Part shown: positions 15,608 to 24,312 of the stretch, in pieces
Position numbering within the stretch: the first letter of the stretch is position 1
Layout of the letters: every line of letters starts with the position of its first letter
Assembly: GCA_910588325.1 (NCBI GenBank)
Contig: CAJUPP010000036.1
Span: 1 to 36,059 of the forward strand
Source: an uncultured Hungatella sp.
GTDB taxonomy: Bacteria > Bacillota > Clostridia > Lachnospirales > Lachnospiraceae
Length of the DNA stretch: 36,059 nucleotides
Direction: 5' to 3'
Notes under the pieces: model-generated
Databases searched by the model: none
What the model was told of the DNA's origin: nothing
The model's input: the letters and a program-made list of their open reading frames with translations, nothing else
Made by a program: the position numbers and the translations under genes

Positions 15608-17026
15608 ATGATAAAAAATAATCAGCAGAAATTAAACCGGCTGCATGTGATTCTGGATGCTGTGGTGCTCATCGTATCTTATCTGATCGCATGGGGATTG
15701 CTGATTTTGGGAAATCAGTTATTCAGTCCTCAGACGAAAGTGCTGCCAGCGCGGTTTTATTTTGCCATGTTGGTGTGGATTGTACCTCTGTATCTGGTTT
15801 TGTACACGTTTTTTAATCTGTATACACCTAAGAGGGTCCAGCAGCGGCGATATGAGTTTGCCAATATATGTAAGGCCAATACCATAGGCCTTTTGATTAT
15901 AACCCTGGTTTTTTTTGTTCTGAAAAAGAACCCGTTTTTCAATAACTTTTCTACCAGAATGGTATTCTATTTCTTTGCCGTAAATGTTGTGGCAGAGACA
16001 TTAGAACGAAATTTAATAAGATATGTATTGCATTCTATGCGGTCTAAGGGCTATAATCAGAAGCATATCCTGCTTGTGGGTTATAGCAGGGCGGCAGAAA
16101 GCTTTGTTGACCGGGTTCTTGGGAATCCGGAATGGGGATATCAGATTAAAGGGATTTTGGATGATAATTCGAAAAAGGGCAGAGAATACAGAGGAATCCA
16201 GGTTCTTGGAACCACCGGGGAGTTGGCGGATATTCTGTCTCAGAATACACTGGATGAGATTGCCATCACATTGAGCCTGGGAGAGTATACGAAGCTGGAA
16301 CGGCTGGTGGCGGTATGCGAGAAATCCGGTGTTCATACCAAGTTCGTCCCTGATTATAATCGTGTGATTTCTACCAGGCCGTTTATGGAAGATCTGCAGG
16401 GGCTTCCGGTGATCAATATCCGTCATGTGCCGTTAAATGATCCGCTGAACCGTTTTGTAAAGCGGAGTGTGGACGTTTTCGGTGCGGTTGTGGGAATTAT
16501 TCTGTTTTCCCCTGTCATGCTGCTGACAGCAGCGATCATTAAACTGACTTCACCGGGACCGCTGATTTTCAGCCAGGAGAGGATAGGACTCCATAACCGT
16601 CCGTTTCATATGTATAAGTTCCGTTCTATGGAGGTACAGCAGCCTTCGGCGGAGAAGAGTAAGTGGACAACCCCTCATGACCCCAGAGTGACGCCTATCG
16701 GAAGATTTATCCGAAGGGTCAGTATTGATGAGATGCCCCAGTTTTTCAATGTTTTAAGGGGCGATATGAGTCTGGTAGGGCCAAGACCGGAGAGACCTTT
16801 TTTTGTGGAACGGTTTAAGGAAGAAATTCCCAGATATATGATTAAGCATCAGGTTCGGCCCGGAATGACCGGGTGGGCCCAGGTTAATGGGTATCGTGGA
16901 GATACCTCCATCACAAAACGGATTGAGCATGATTTGTATTATATTGAAAATTGGACGTTGGGATGGGATTTTAAGATCTTGTTTCTGACCTTTTTTAAAG
17001 GGTTTATCAATAAAAATGCGTATTAA
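15608..17026 (+). CDS. Polyprenyl-phosphate sugar-1-phosphate transferase (initiating PGT)
   Basis: A 472-residue member of the WcaJ/CpsE type that transfers a hexose-1-phosphate from a UDP-sugar to undecaprenyl phosphate, the first step of glycan assembly. Four N-terminal membrane helices lie within about residues 10-130. A cytosolic CoA_binding_3-like Rossmann domain follows (HILLVGYSRAAESFVDRVLG), then a membrane-dipping helix and the catalytic domain from about 285 (KRSVDVFGAVVGIILFSPVM). Conserved motifs are QERIGLHNRPFHMYKFRSM, DEMPQFFNVLRGDMSLVGPR and RPGMTGWAQVNGYRGDT. The ATG at 15608 is preferred because AAGGTG lies 6 bases upstream; a GTG at 15599 is the alternative. The donor (UDP-glucose, galactose or an N-acetylated sugar) cannot be read from sequence. 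Confidence 0.87.
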   Translation: MIKNNQQKLNRLHVILDAVVLIVSYLIAWGLLILGNQLFSPQTKVLPARFYFAMLVWIVPLYLVLYTFFNLYTPKRVQQRRYEFANICKANTIGLLIITLVFFVLKKNPFFNNFSTRMVFYFFAVNVVAETLERNLIRYVLHSMRSKGYNQKHILLVGYSRAAESFVDRVLGNPEWGYQIKGILDDNSKKGREYRGIQVLGTTGELADILSQNTLDEIAITLSLGEYTKLERLVAVCEKSGVHTKFVPDYNRVISTRPFMEDLQGLPVINIRHVPLNDPLNRFVKRSVDVFGAVVGIILFSPVMLLTAAIIKLTSPGPLIFSQERIGLHNRPFHMYKFRSMEVQQPSAEKSKWTTPHDPRVTPIGRFIRRVSIDEMPQFFNVLRGDMSLVGPRPERPFFVERFKEEIPRYMIKHQVRPGMTGWAQVNGYRGDTSITKRIEHDLYYIENWTLGWDFKILFLTFFKGFINKNAY

Positions 17027-17044
17027 TGACTAAGAGGTTGATAC

Positions 17045-19051
17045 ATGGACTATAGGAATGATGGAGTAGAAAACGGCCGAGGCAGAGGGCAGCAGGGGAT
17101 GTCAGGGGAACAGCCGGTGAGGCGGTATCCCCAGGGAGGTTATCAGCAAAGAGGCGCATCATATGGGGAAAGTCAGCAGGGGAGTCATCAACAGAGAGTC
17201 CCATCATATGGGGGACAGCAGAGAGGCGGTCCGGTATATGGGAACCACCAGCCGGAAAGCCCGGTATATGGGAGCCGGATGGAGAGCGGGCAGTATCAGA
17301 GAAGTCAGGTTCACAGCGGCCAGTCCTATAACAGTCAGCAGCGGGCAGTCAGTCAGACAGCAGCCACTCAGCAGTATAAAAATCAGCAGGAGATCGCGAA
17401 GGCCAGAGCCGTAAGTAAGCGGAGAGAAGAGTTAGAGAAACTGAGGAGGGAAAGAGACCGGACAAAGCGGTTCAAAAGGCGTATTATTGTCATGATTGTG
17501 GCGGAATGTTTTACCCTGGCTGCTATTTTTGGATACGCTTATTTTGCAAGGCGAATCAGTCTGATGCCAAGACCGGATGTGGATAAGAAGAATGTAATCA
17601 ATGATGATCTGCAGGTGGCGGACTTAGAAAAGATGAAAGGCTATTGGATGATAGCCGTTTTTGGCGTTGACAGCCGTAACGGAAGTGTGGGGGCCGGCAA
17701 TCAGTCAGATGTAAATATGATCTGCTGTATCAACCAGGATACGGGAGAGATCCGTCTGGTGTCCGTATTCCGGGATACTTATCTGAATACCAATGATGAT
17801 GGAAGATACAGCAAGTTTAATGAGGCTTACGCCAGAGGCGGACCGGAACAGGCGCTGAAATTTCTGAATAAAAACCTGGATTTGAATATTACGGATTACA
17901 TTACATTCAGCTGGAAGGCTGTTGCAGAGGGAATCAATCTTTTAGGCGGCGTGGATTTAGAGATCAGTAAGGCAGAATTCCGATATATCAACGGGTTTAT
18001 TACGGAAACTGTGAAGGGAACCAATCTTGGTTCCACTCAGTTAAAAAGCGCAGGCATGAATCATCTTGATGGTGTTCAGGCCGTTGCCTATGGCCGTCTG
18101 CGTTTGATGGATACGGATTATGCCCGTACAGAGCGGCAGAGAAAGATCATTGAACTGGCATTTGACAAGGCGAAGCAGGCAGATTATGCTACGCTTAACA
18201 ATATTTTGGTGACAGTGCTTCCGCAGGTGTCTCATAATCTGGATTTTGTAGATTTAACCAATGTTGCACTTAGTATCGGCAAGTATCATATCGGAGAAAC
18301 TGCCGGTTTCCCGTTTGCCAGAGATACGGCGGTTATCCCTGGGAAGGGGGATTGTGTTATTCCTCAGACGCTGGAGTCCAATGTCAGTGAACTGCATACA
18401 TTCCTGTTTGGTGATGATGGTTATCAACCGACAGAGACTGTGAAGCAGCTCAGCAATAAGATTTCTTCCGATACCGGCATGTATAAGCAGGGGAAAAGCG
18501 TAGGCCATGTGTCTACCGAAGGGTATCTGCCAAGTGAGACGACAAAGGCACAGGAAACCAGAGCGCAGGAGACTACTACGGCAGAAGAGACAGATGAGGC
18601 CGGAAATTCGGTGGAACCTTCCGAGAGCAGCACATCTGCGACAGTTCCGGGAATCGGTGAAACCGACGAAAACGGCAATCTGGTAGACGGGCCGGAGACA
18701 GAGGATCCGGATGACACGTGGAATGGCCCGGTTTCACCTGGAGGAAACGATCCGACTAACCCGACGAATCCCATTAGCCCTGGTAATCCCAATGGTCCGG
18801 GAGAATCAGACAATCAGCCTGGTCCCAATACCCCGCCGGGAAATATGGTAAATGGTCCGGGAGGCCAGGTAGCGGGTCCGGGAGGAAACACAAATAATCA
18901 GGATCCGTCGGTCTATGGGCCTGGGGGTTCTAATAATCAGGAACCGGGACAGATGGGTAGTAATGGCAGCGGGCCTGGCGGATTAGGCTATATGGAAGAT
19001 CCTGATACTGGAAGAATCATGCTGGAAGACGGAACGATTCTTGGACGATAA
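17045..19051 (+). CDS. LytR-CpsA-Psr (LCP) family glycopolymer ligase
   Basis: A 668-residue single-pass membrane protein. Residues 1-145 are a cytosolic tail rich in Gln, Gly, Tyr and Ser, followed by a basic helix (RREELEKLRRERDRTKRFKRR). The membrane segment is about residues 146-168. The LCP domain starts near 202 (MIAVFGVDSRNG) with conserved SVFRDTYL, YGRLRLMDTDYARTERQRKI and VIPGKGD; the arginines are the usual pyrophosphate-binding residues. The extracellular C-terminus from about 465 to 668 is low complexity: Thr/Glu first, then Gly/Pro/Asn. LCP enzymes move lipid-linked glycopolymers onto peptidoglycan, which fits the genes upstream. It begins 18 bases after the transferase gene, with AGAGG before ATG 17045, and ends in a strong terminator. 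Confidence 0.9.
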   Translation: MDYRNDGVENGRGRGQQGMSGEQPVRRYPQGGYQQRGASYGESQQGSHQQRVPSYGGQQRGGPVYGNHQPESPVYGSRMESGQYQRSQVHSGQSYNSQQRAVSQTAATQQYKNQQEIAKARAVSKRREELEKLRRERDRTKRFKRRIIVMIVAECFTLAAIFGYAYFARRISLMPRPDVDKKNVINDDLQVADLEKMKGYWMIAVFGVDSRNGSVGAGNQSDVNMICCINQDTGEIRLVSVFRDTYLNTNDDGRYSKFNEAYARGGPEQALKFLNKNLDLNITDYITFSWKAVAEGINLLGGVDLEISKAEFRYINGFITETVKGTNLGSTQLKSAGMNHLDGVQAVAYGRLRLMDTDYARTERQRKIIELAFDKAKQADYATLNNILVTVLPQVSHNLDFVDLTNVALSIGKYHIGETAGFPFARDTAVIPGKGDCVIPQTLESNVSELHTFLFGDDGYQPTETVKQLSNKISSDTGMYKQGKSVGHVSTEGYLPSETTKAQETRAQETTTAEETDEAGNSVEPSESSTSATVPGIGETDENGNLVDGPETEDPDDTWNGPVSPGGNDPTNPTNPISPGNPNGPGESDNQPGPNTPPGNMVNGPGGQVAGPGGNTNNQDPSVYGPGGSNNQEPGQMGSNGSGPGGLGYMEDPDTGRIMLEDGTILGR

Positions 19052-19075
19052 GAAGAATAAAAACTGTTAAGTTAA

Positions 19076-19115
19076 AAAACCGGACGGAAGAAATCTACTT
19101 TTCGTCCGGTTTTCA
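19076..19115 (+). terminator. Intrinsic terminator after the LCP gene
   Basis: AAAACCGGACG (19076-19086) pairs perfectly with CGTCCGGTTTT (19103-19113) across a 16-base loop. It closes the polysaccharide gene run. Confidence 0.9.
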
Positions 19116-19178
19116 CTATTTTATAATATTTCCATCACAATTTAGTCACAAAACACTGATATAGTATGTTCATAGCTG

Positions 19179-19220
19179 ATGGAACAGCAGAAACAGCAGA
19201 AACAGCAGAAACAGCAGTGA
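19179..19220 (+). other. Leader reading frame made of a KQQ repeat
   Basis: The 9-bp unit AACAGCAGA is repeated nearly four times at 19183-19217 in the leader of the HtrA gene. From ATG 19179 the repeat is read in frame as MEQQKQQKQQKQQ and ends at TGA 19218-19220, 32 bases before the HtrA start. No Shine-Dalgarno sequence precedes it, so translation is doubtful. The tandem repeat itself is certain. Confidence 0.35.
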
Positions 19221-19252
19221 AATAACATCGAACGGAAAGGAGATAGGAAAAC

Positions 19253-20917
19253 ATGTACGATGAAAACACAAACGAGAGACTGAATAAAGAAGAGGCTGCT
19301 GATGAATATAGAAGCGAGAGCCAGACACCAAACTTTGTATTGAAGGATCAGGGCCAGCAGCCAGGCCAGGAGGGCACAGGTCAGAACAATCAGGAACAGA
19401 CATACCAGAATACAGCCAGCCAGCAGTACCAGAGTATGCCCGGACAAGGCGGACAGATATCGCAGTATCAGGGATCAGCCGGTCAGAGCCCCCAGTATCA
19501 AACGCCATATCCCTATCAAAATGCAGCCGGTCAGGGAACACGGTATCAGAATGGAGCCGGCCAGGGAGCATACAGTCAGCAGCAGGGAGCTCCTGAGAGA
19601 ATGTATAATTGGCAGAATGAAAACCAGGGGCCTGCTTCCGACCCAAAGAGGGAGAATTCAGGACATTCATCCAAAGAAGAGAAGAAAAAACATTCCGGAG
19701 GAATGGGACGCAGGGTAGCTGGAATTACGGCAGCAGCGATTTTATTCGGAACGGTTTCCGGAGGTACTATGGTAGGGGTAAATATGCTGGCAGGGGCTTT
19801 TCAGAAAGAAGAGGTTTATGCACAGAGCAGTCCAACGGAGATGTCGACAGAAGCGCCTACAACGCAGGCATATGTAGCCCCATTCGTAGACGGAGGCGCC
19901 GGTACGGCACTGGCATTAGATGTTTCCGATATTGTAGAGAAGGCGATGCCGTCTGTGGTGGCAATTAATAATACCATGCTGTATGAGGGAAGCACCTGGT
20001 TTGGCCAGCGTCAGCAATATGAGGTTCCCAGCAGCGGTTCAGGTATTATTGTGGGAAAGAATGATAATGAGCTTCTGATTGTGACGAATAATCATGTTGT
20101 AGAAAATGCCAGTGATCTTTCGGTAGTATTTATTGATGATAAATCCATAAATGCTGTTGTAAAGGGAACGGATGCGGAATCGGATCTGGCGGTTATTGCG
20201 GTGCCTCTTGAGGATATTCCGGAAGAAACCTTAAATCAGATTACCATTGCGAAGCTGGGCAATTCGGAAGAATTAAAAGTAGGCCAGGGAGTGATTGCCA
20301 TAGGAAATGCTCTTGGATATGGACAGTCTACTACTGTAGGATATATCAGTGCTCTGGACCGTGAGGTAACTACGGATAATTCCACCACCAGACACCTGCT
20401 TCAGACAGATGCGGCGATTAATCCGGGAAACAGCGGCGGTGCATTGCTGAATATGAAGGGTGAGGTAATCGGAATCAACGCTGCTAAGTATTCCAGAACG
20501 GATGTGGAAGGAATCGGATATGCCATCCCCGTTTCCCAGGTTCAGGATATTATTGATTCGTTGATGGTAAGAAGAAGCACCATAGTGGAAGAGGGAGAAG
20601 AAGGTTATCTGGGAATTCAGGGACTGACTGTAGATGAAAGCATGGTGAAACAGCTGGATATGCCGGCAGGCGTATTTGTATATGCGATTATCGATGACGG
20701 TGCGGCAGCGAATTCCGATTTAAGAGAAAAAGACGTGATTACAAAATTTGATGGGCAGAATGTCAGGAGTATGGCAACTCTTCAGGATCTTCTCAAACGT
20801 TATAAAGCCGGTGAAAGCATAGAGTTAACTGTGCAGTCCCTGGAAAATGGAAAATATGTAGAGCGGACGGTTACGATTACTCTGGGCAAGAGGGAAACTT
20901 TGGGGCAGAACAGCTAA
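19253..20917 (+). CDS. Membrane-anchored HtrA/DegP-like serine protease with PDZ domain
   Basis: A 554-residue quality-control protease of the cell surface. Residues 1-130 form a cytosolic tail rich in Gln, Gly, Tyr and Asn with short YQN-AGQG-like repeats. A basic stretch and a single membrane segment follow at about 154-180 (GITAAAILFGTVSGGTMVGV), then a Thr/Ser/Pro-rich linker. The trypsin-like domain has the catalytic triad His281 (NNHVVENA), Asp311 (ESDLAVIAV) and Ser394 (NPGNSGGALLN). A PDZ domain occupies about 455-545 (YLGIQGLTVDESMVKQL, then GVFVYAIIDDGAAANSDLRE). AAGGAGAT before ATG 19253 fixes the start. It is flanked by terminators at both ends, so it is a single-gene unit, possibly induced by envelope stress as in related bacteria. 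Confidence 0.92.
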   Translation: MYDENTNERLNKEEAADEYRSESQTPNFVLKDQGQQPGQEGTGQNNQEQTYQNTASQQYQSMPGQGGQISQYQGSAGQSPQYQTPYPYQNAAGQGTRYQNGAGQGAYSQQQGAPERMYNWQNENQGPASDPKRENSGHSSKEEKKKHSGGMGRRVAGITAAAILFGTVSGGTMVGVNMLAGAFQKEEVYAQSSPTEMSTEAPTTQAYVAPFVDGGAGTALALDVSDIVEKAMPSVVAINNTMLYEGSTWFGQRQQYEVPSSGSGIIVGKNDNELLIVTNNHVVENASDLSVVFIDDKSINAVVKGTDAESDLAVIAVPLEDIPEETLNQITIAKLGNSEELKVGQGVIAIGNALGYGQSTTVGYISALDREVTTDNSTTRHLLQTDAAINPGNSGGALLNMKGEVIGINAAKYSRTDVEGIGYAIPVSQVQDIIDSLMVRRSTIVEEGEEGYLGIQGLTVDESMVKQLDMPAGVFVYAIIDDGAAANSDLREKDVITKFDGQNVRSMATLQDLLKRYKAGESIELTVQSLENGKYVERTVTITLGKRETLGQNS

Positions 20918-20941
20918 AAGTATTAAAAATTAAAAGAATGT

Positions 20942-20980
20942 AAAATCAGGCTCTGGTCTTGTGTCAGAGCCTGATTTTGT
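20942..20980 (+). terminator. Intrinsic terminator after the HtrA gene
   Basis: AAAATCAGGCTCTG (20942-20955) pairs perfectly over 14 bases with CAGAGCCTGATTTT (20965-20978); the loop is 9 bases and GTTT follows. Confidence 0.92.
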
Positions 20981-21029
20981 TTATAATACAAAGCAGTAAA
21001 AGGCTTACGAAAGGAACGGGAAAATTATT

Positions 21030-22451
21030 TTGGAAGAAAAAGATACTATAAAAAATACGGACACGGAAACCGGCAGCAAGGAGCAGGGAGAAACTGATAA
21101 GAAGGATGAGTATGAAAAAATCTGCTATATCTGCCGCAGACCGGAGAGCAAAGCAGGGGCGATGATTACCGTGCCAGGTGGTCTGTGCGTGTGCCGCGAC
21201 TGTATGCAGAAGACCTTTGACTCCGTGATGAACGGCGGGCTGGATTTTTCTCAGATTGCCAACATGCCCTATTTAAATTTGAATCTGAATAACCTGAATC
21301 AGAATACGCCCAGAGTGGAGATACCTAAAAAACAGCAGATTAAGAAAAAGAAAGCAGAAAGCCAGGCTCCGGCCTTTGAGTTAAAAGATATTCCTGCGCC
21401 GCACAAAATCAGGGGAAAGTTAGATGAGTATGTTATCGGGCAGGAGCAGGCCAAAAAGGTAATCTCCGTGGCTGTGTACAATCATTATAAGAGAGTGTTT
21501 ACGAAGGGACAGACAGAAGAGAGCCAGGAAGAAGATGTTCAGATTGAGAAGTCCAATATCCTGCTGATCGGCCCTACAGGAAGCGGCAAAACTTATATGG
21601 TAAAAACTCTTGCCAAACTGCTGGACGTGCCGCTTGCCATAGCGGATGCAACAGCACTGACGGAAGCCGGGTACATTGGGGATGATATCGAAAGCGTAGT
21701 CTCCAAACTTTTGGCGGCAGCGGATAACGATGTGGAGAAGGCAGAGAGGGGGATTATTTTTATTGACGAGATCGATAAGATTGCAAAGAAGAAGAATACC
21801 AATGCCAGGGATGTCAGCGGCGAATCCGTGCAGCAGGAACTGTTAAAACTGTTGGAGGGAAGCCGGGTGGAGGTGCCTGTAGGCTCCAATCAGAAGAATG
21901 CCCTGACACCTATGGCCACCGTAAACACGGATAATATTTTGTTTATATGCGGCGGTGCATTTCCGGATTTGGAGGACATCATCAGGGAACGCCTTCGAAA
22001 AAAGACCTCCATGGGATTTCAGGCAGAATTAAAGGACCGGTATCAGGATGACCCGGATATCCTAAGGTATGTAACCAATGCAGATCTCCGTACCTTTGGC
22101 ATGATTCCGGAGTTTTTAGGCCGTCTTCCTATTGTGGTAACCTTCCAAAGCCTGACCAAGGACATGATGGTGGAGATCTTAAGAAGACCAAGGAATGCCA
22201 TCCTGAAGCAGTATATAAAATTGTTAGCATTGGACGAGGTAAAGCTGGTGTTTGAGGAGGAGGCTCTTGACTGGGTCGCTGAGGAAGCATTGAAGCGGGA
22301 GACCGGAGCCAGAGCCCTTCGTGCCATCATTGAAGAGTTTATGCTAGATATCATGTACGAGGTGCCTAAGGACCCGGGAATCGGAACGGTGGTCATTACC
22401 CGCGGATACCTGGATAAAAGCGGCGGGCCCAGAATCGAGATGCGCGGATGA
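21030..22451 (+). CDS. Divergent ClpX-like AAA+ unfoldase
   Basis: A 473-residue protein built like ClpX. The N-terminal zinc-binding domain has Cys32, Cys35, Cys55 and Cys58. A long variable linker (about 60-120) is rich in Asn, Leu and Lys. The AAA+ module has Walker A GPTGSGKT (181-188), Walker B IIFIDE (242-247), the pore loop GYIG (214-217), and sensor 2 GAR (426-428). Two features differ from ordinary ClpX. The RKH substrate loop is replaced by SNQKNALT (286-293), and the ClpP-docking IGF loop reads MGF (328-330). No clpP or lon is adjacent, so this is likely a paralogue, not the housekeeping clpX. The start is TTG 21030, about 14 bases after a weak AAGGA; the next Met would delete the zinc site. 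Substrates and ClpP partnership are unknown. Confidence 0.85.
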   Translation: MEEKDTIKNTDTETGSKEQGETDKKDEYEKICYICRRPESKAGAMITVPGGLCVCRDCMQKTFDSVMNGGLDFSQIANMPYLNLNLNNLNQNTPRVEIPKKQQIKKKKAESQAPAFELKDIPAPHKIRGKLDEYVIGQEQAKKVISVAVYNHYKRVFTKGQTEESQEEDVQIEKSNILLIGPTGSGKTYMVKTLAKLLDVPLAIADATALTEAGYIGDDIESVVSKLLAAADNDVEKAERGIIFIDEIDKIAKKKNTNARDVSGESVQQELLKLLEGSRVEVPVGSNQKNALTPMATVNTDNILFICGGAFPDLEDIIRERLRKKTSMGFQAELKDRYQDDPDILRYVTNADLRTFGMIPEFLGRLPIVVTFQSLTKDMMVEILRRPRNAILKQYIKLLALDEVKLVFEEEALDWVAEEALKRETGARALRAIIEEFMLDIMYEVPKDPGIGTVVITRGYLDKSGGPRIEMRG

Positions 22452-22466
22452 AGGCCTGCTTCCCTT

Positions 22467-24206
22467 TTAGTTGTCCCGTAAAGACACATAGGACTGATAC
22501 AGGTTCAGAGTTCCGTACCCCCATTCCTGGTTGGGGTATGTGAAGTTGGAATTTCTGGAGGCTCCCCGAGCCAGGTAGGCTTTGACAGAGCTGTTGGTAA
22601 GCTGGGGATAATTTCCCTGGACGATTCCCCAGGAATACAGATTTGCCACGGCACCGGCTACATGTGCGGCGGATACGGAGGTGCCGGACATGCGGGTCAT
22701 CGGATAATCGCCGGGGATGGGGGAGATTCCCGGCCCGAAGATATCCACGCCTGGCGCGGCGATATCCGGCTTGACTCTTCCGTCCCGGGTATACCCTCTG
22801 CTGGAATGGATATAAAGGCTGTTGTTCAGATGATTATAGGCACTGACCGTTATGGGAAATGAGGCATTTCCGGGACTGGTGATGGTGGTAAAGGGGTCAG
22901 CATTTAAAAAGGTGGTGTCATCTGTCACAAAGTCATGGATGGGAAGCCACAGATGATAGAGTCCTGTGATTGATACGGTAGGATATATCCTCAGCCGCCA
23001 GATTCCGGCAGTAGGAGAGACAAAACGCATAAGTGCCAGGTAATCATCCTGAGTCCCTGTGCTGGCGACGTAGGAGACTGTGACAGTAGTCTGCTCCAGT
23101 GTAAAATGGACAGAGGTGTCCTCTCCTGCACGGAATGGGATCCGTTCAATGACTTCTCCGGTAGGCGAGACAAATCCTACAGTATATATTTCCGGAAGAT
23201 TTGCCCACAGTTCCATGATGAAGCCGGACTCCCTTTCCCCGACCCGGAACTCCACTTCGTCAAACATGGAGGAAGCGGACATCCTTCCCATATAATGGTG
23301 GCGGAATCCCACTTCGTTGCCGGCGGCGCATACTGCGGAGACGCCGGAGAGCTGCTGCAGGTTGTTCAGAACCTGGCTGAGAGGAGTAAAGCCGTTGTGG
23401 CCGCCCTGATTGCTTCCAAGGCACAGGCAAATGATGAGCGGCATGCGGTGACGGACTGCCAGAAGCCGCAGGTAGGTGACAGCCATCATCAGATCCGTGC
23501 TCTGGTAAGCGTCTACAAAGTCAGGTATCATGTAATAATCCCGCAGATACTTTTTCGCCTTTTTCAGCTTTACAATTCCGAGCCTGCATCCCGGGGAGGC
23601 ACCGGTAAAATCCAGGGAAGGTGTCTGTCTTCCGGCTGCGATGCCAGCCAGAAAGGTTCCATGGCCGTTGGTATCTGTAGAAGGCACTACCGAGAGGGGA
23701 TCTTCCTGGGAAAGCGCCTCATTGATGGCTTCTTCCCTGTATTCCTGACCATAAAAAAAGTAATAAGGCTGTTCGCGGGGATTGTTCATTTGAAAACCTT
23801 CGCCAGGAATGGTCTGATCCCAGATTCCAAGGATTCTGGTGTTTCCGTTTTCCTCCCGGAATATGGGATTCTGATAATCGATGCCGGTATCGATAAGCCC
23901 GATGAGTGTTCCTTCTCCCTGAGAGTTCAGGGCCGGCTGACGAAAGGTTGACAGAATGCCGGAGCGCTCCATGCTGGTGGTGTCCAAAAGGCCGTAGAGG
24001 GCAGGGATGGATAAATAGGAATGATTCTCCACGGATATGGGAAGAGTATCTGACAGAGGAAGGTGAGCAATGGCATACTCATCATCAACATAACTGATGC
24101 AGATGTCTCCGTAGAGTCTGGTCAGTTCTTCCCTCCCAAGGCCGCTGGGACGAAAGATAAAGTCAGCATACTGTTCCTGGTCTACAGGAAAATTACAGAT
24201 GTCCAT
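22467..24206 (-). CDS. S8 subtilisin-like protease, Csp-type
   Basis: A 579-residue subtilase with an intact triad: Asp106 (LIGLIDTGID), His182 (DTNGHGTFLAG) and Ser510 (MSGTSVSAAHVAGA). About 85 N-terminal residues look like a propeptide. The family-typical NTRILGIWDQT and YGQEYREEAINEAL, plus a roughly 130-residue insert before the serine motif, resemble clostridial Csp germination proteases. There is no signal peptide, as in Csp proteins. ATG 24206 is chosen; a TTG two codons upstream is possible, and neither has a strong ribosome binding site. It is convergent with the ClpX-like gene (15 bases between stops) and divergent from lspA. A CATATACT box upstream resembles a sporulation sigma-E -10 element. 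A role in spore germination is plausible, but several Csp-like subtilases of unknown role occur in this group. Confidence 0.85.
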   Translation of the reverse strand: MDICNFPVDQEQYADFIFRPSGLGREELTRLYGDICISYVDDEYAIAHLPLSDTLPISVENHSYLSIPALYGLLDTTSMERSGILSTFRQPALNSQGEGTLIGLIDTGIDYQNPIFREENGNTRILGIWDQTIPGEGFQMNNPREQPYYFFYGQEYREEAINEALSQEDPLSVVPSTDTNGHGTFLAGIAAGRQTPSLDFTGASPGCRLGIVKLKKAKKYLRDYYMIPDFVDAYQSTDLMMAVTYLRLLAVRHRMPLIICLCLGSNQGGHNGFTPLSQVLNNLQQLSGVSAVCAAGNEVGFRHHYMGRMSASSMFDEVEFRVGERESGFIMELWANLPEIYTVGFVSPTGEVIERIPFRAGEDTSVHFTLEQTTVTVSYVASTGTQDDYLALMRFVSPTAGIWRLRIYPTVSITGLYHLWLPIHDFVTDDTTFLNADPFTTITSPGNASFPITVSAYNHLNNSLYIHSSRGYTRDGRVKPDIAAPGVDIFGPGISPIPGDYPMTRMSGTSVSAAHVAGAVANLYSWGIVQGNYPQLTNSSVKAYLARGASRNSNFTYPNQEWGYGTLNLYQSYVSLRDN

Positions 24207-24235
24207 AGGCAAAATCTCAACTTCTTTTTCTATAT

Positions 24236-24262
24236 AGTATATGCGAAATGGGGCGGATATCC
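24236..24262 (-). promoter_or_regulatory. Sigma-E-like promoter of the S8 protease
   Basis: On the minus strand CATATACT (24243-24236) fits the sigma-E -10 consensus CATACAnT at seven of eight positions. GGATATC (24262-24256) lies 12 bases upstream and partly fits the -35 consensus. TATACT within it could also serve sigma-A, but no matching -35 is seen. Confidence 0.35.
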
Positions 24263-24312
24263 CACCTGATGAGAAAAGATAATCATAATTTATAAGAAGG
24301 AGGTATTAGAAT

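Noticed and set aside
23106..23951. 281-codon open frame antisense to the S8 protease
   Set aside because: The opposite strand encodes a protease with an intact catalytic triad; the antisense frame shows no motif.
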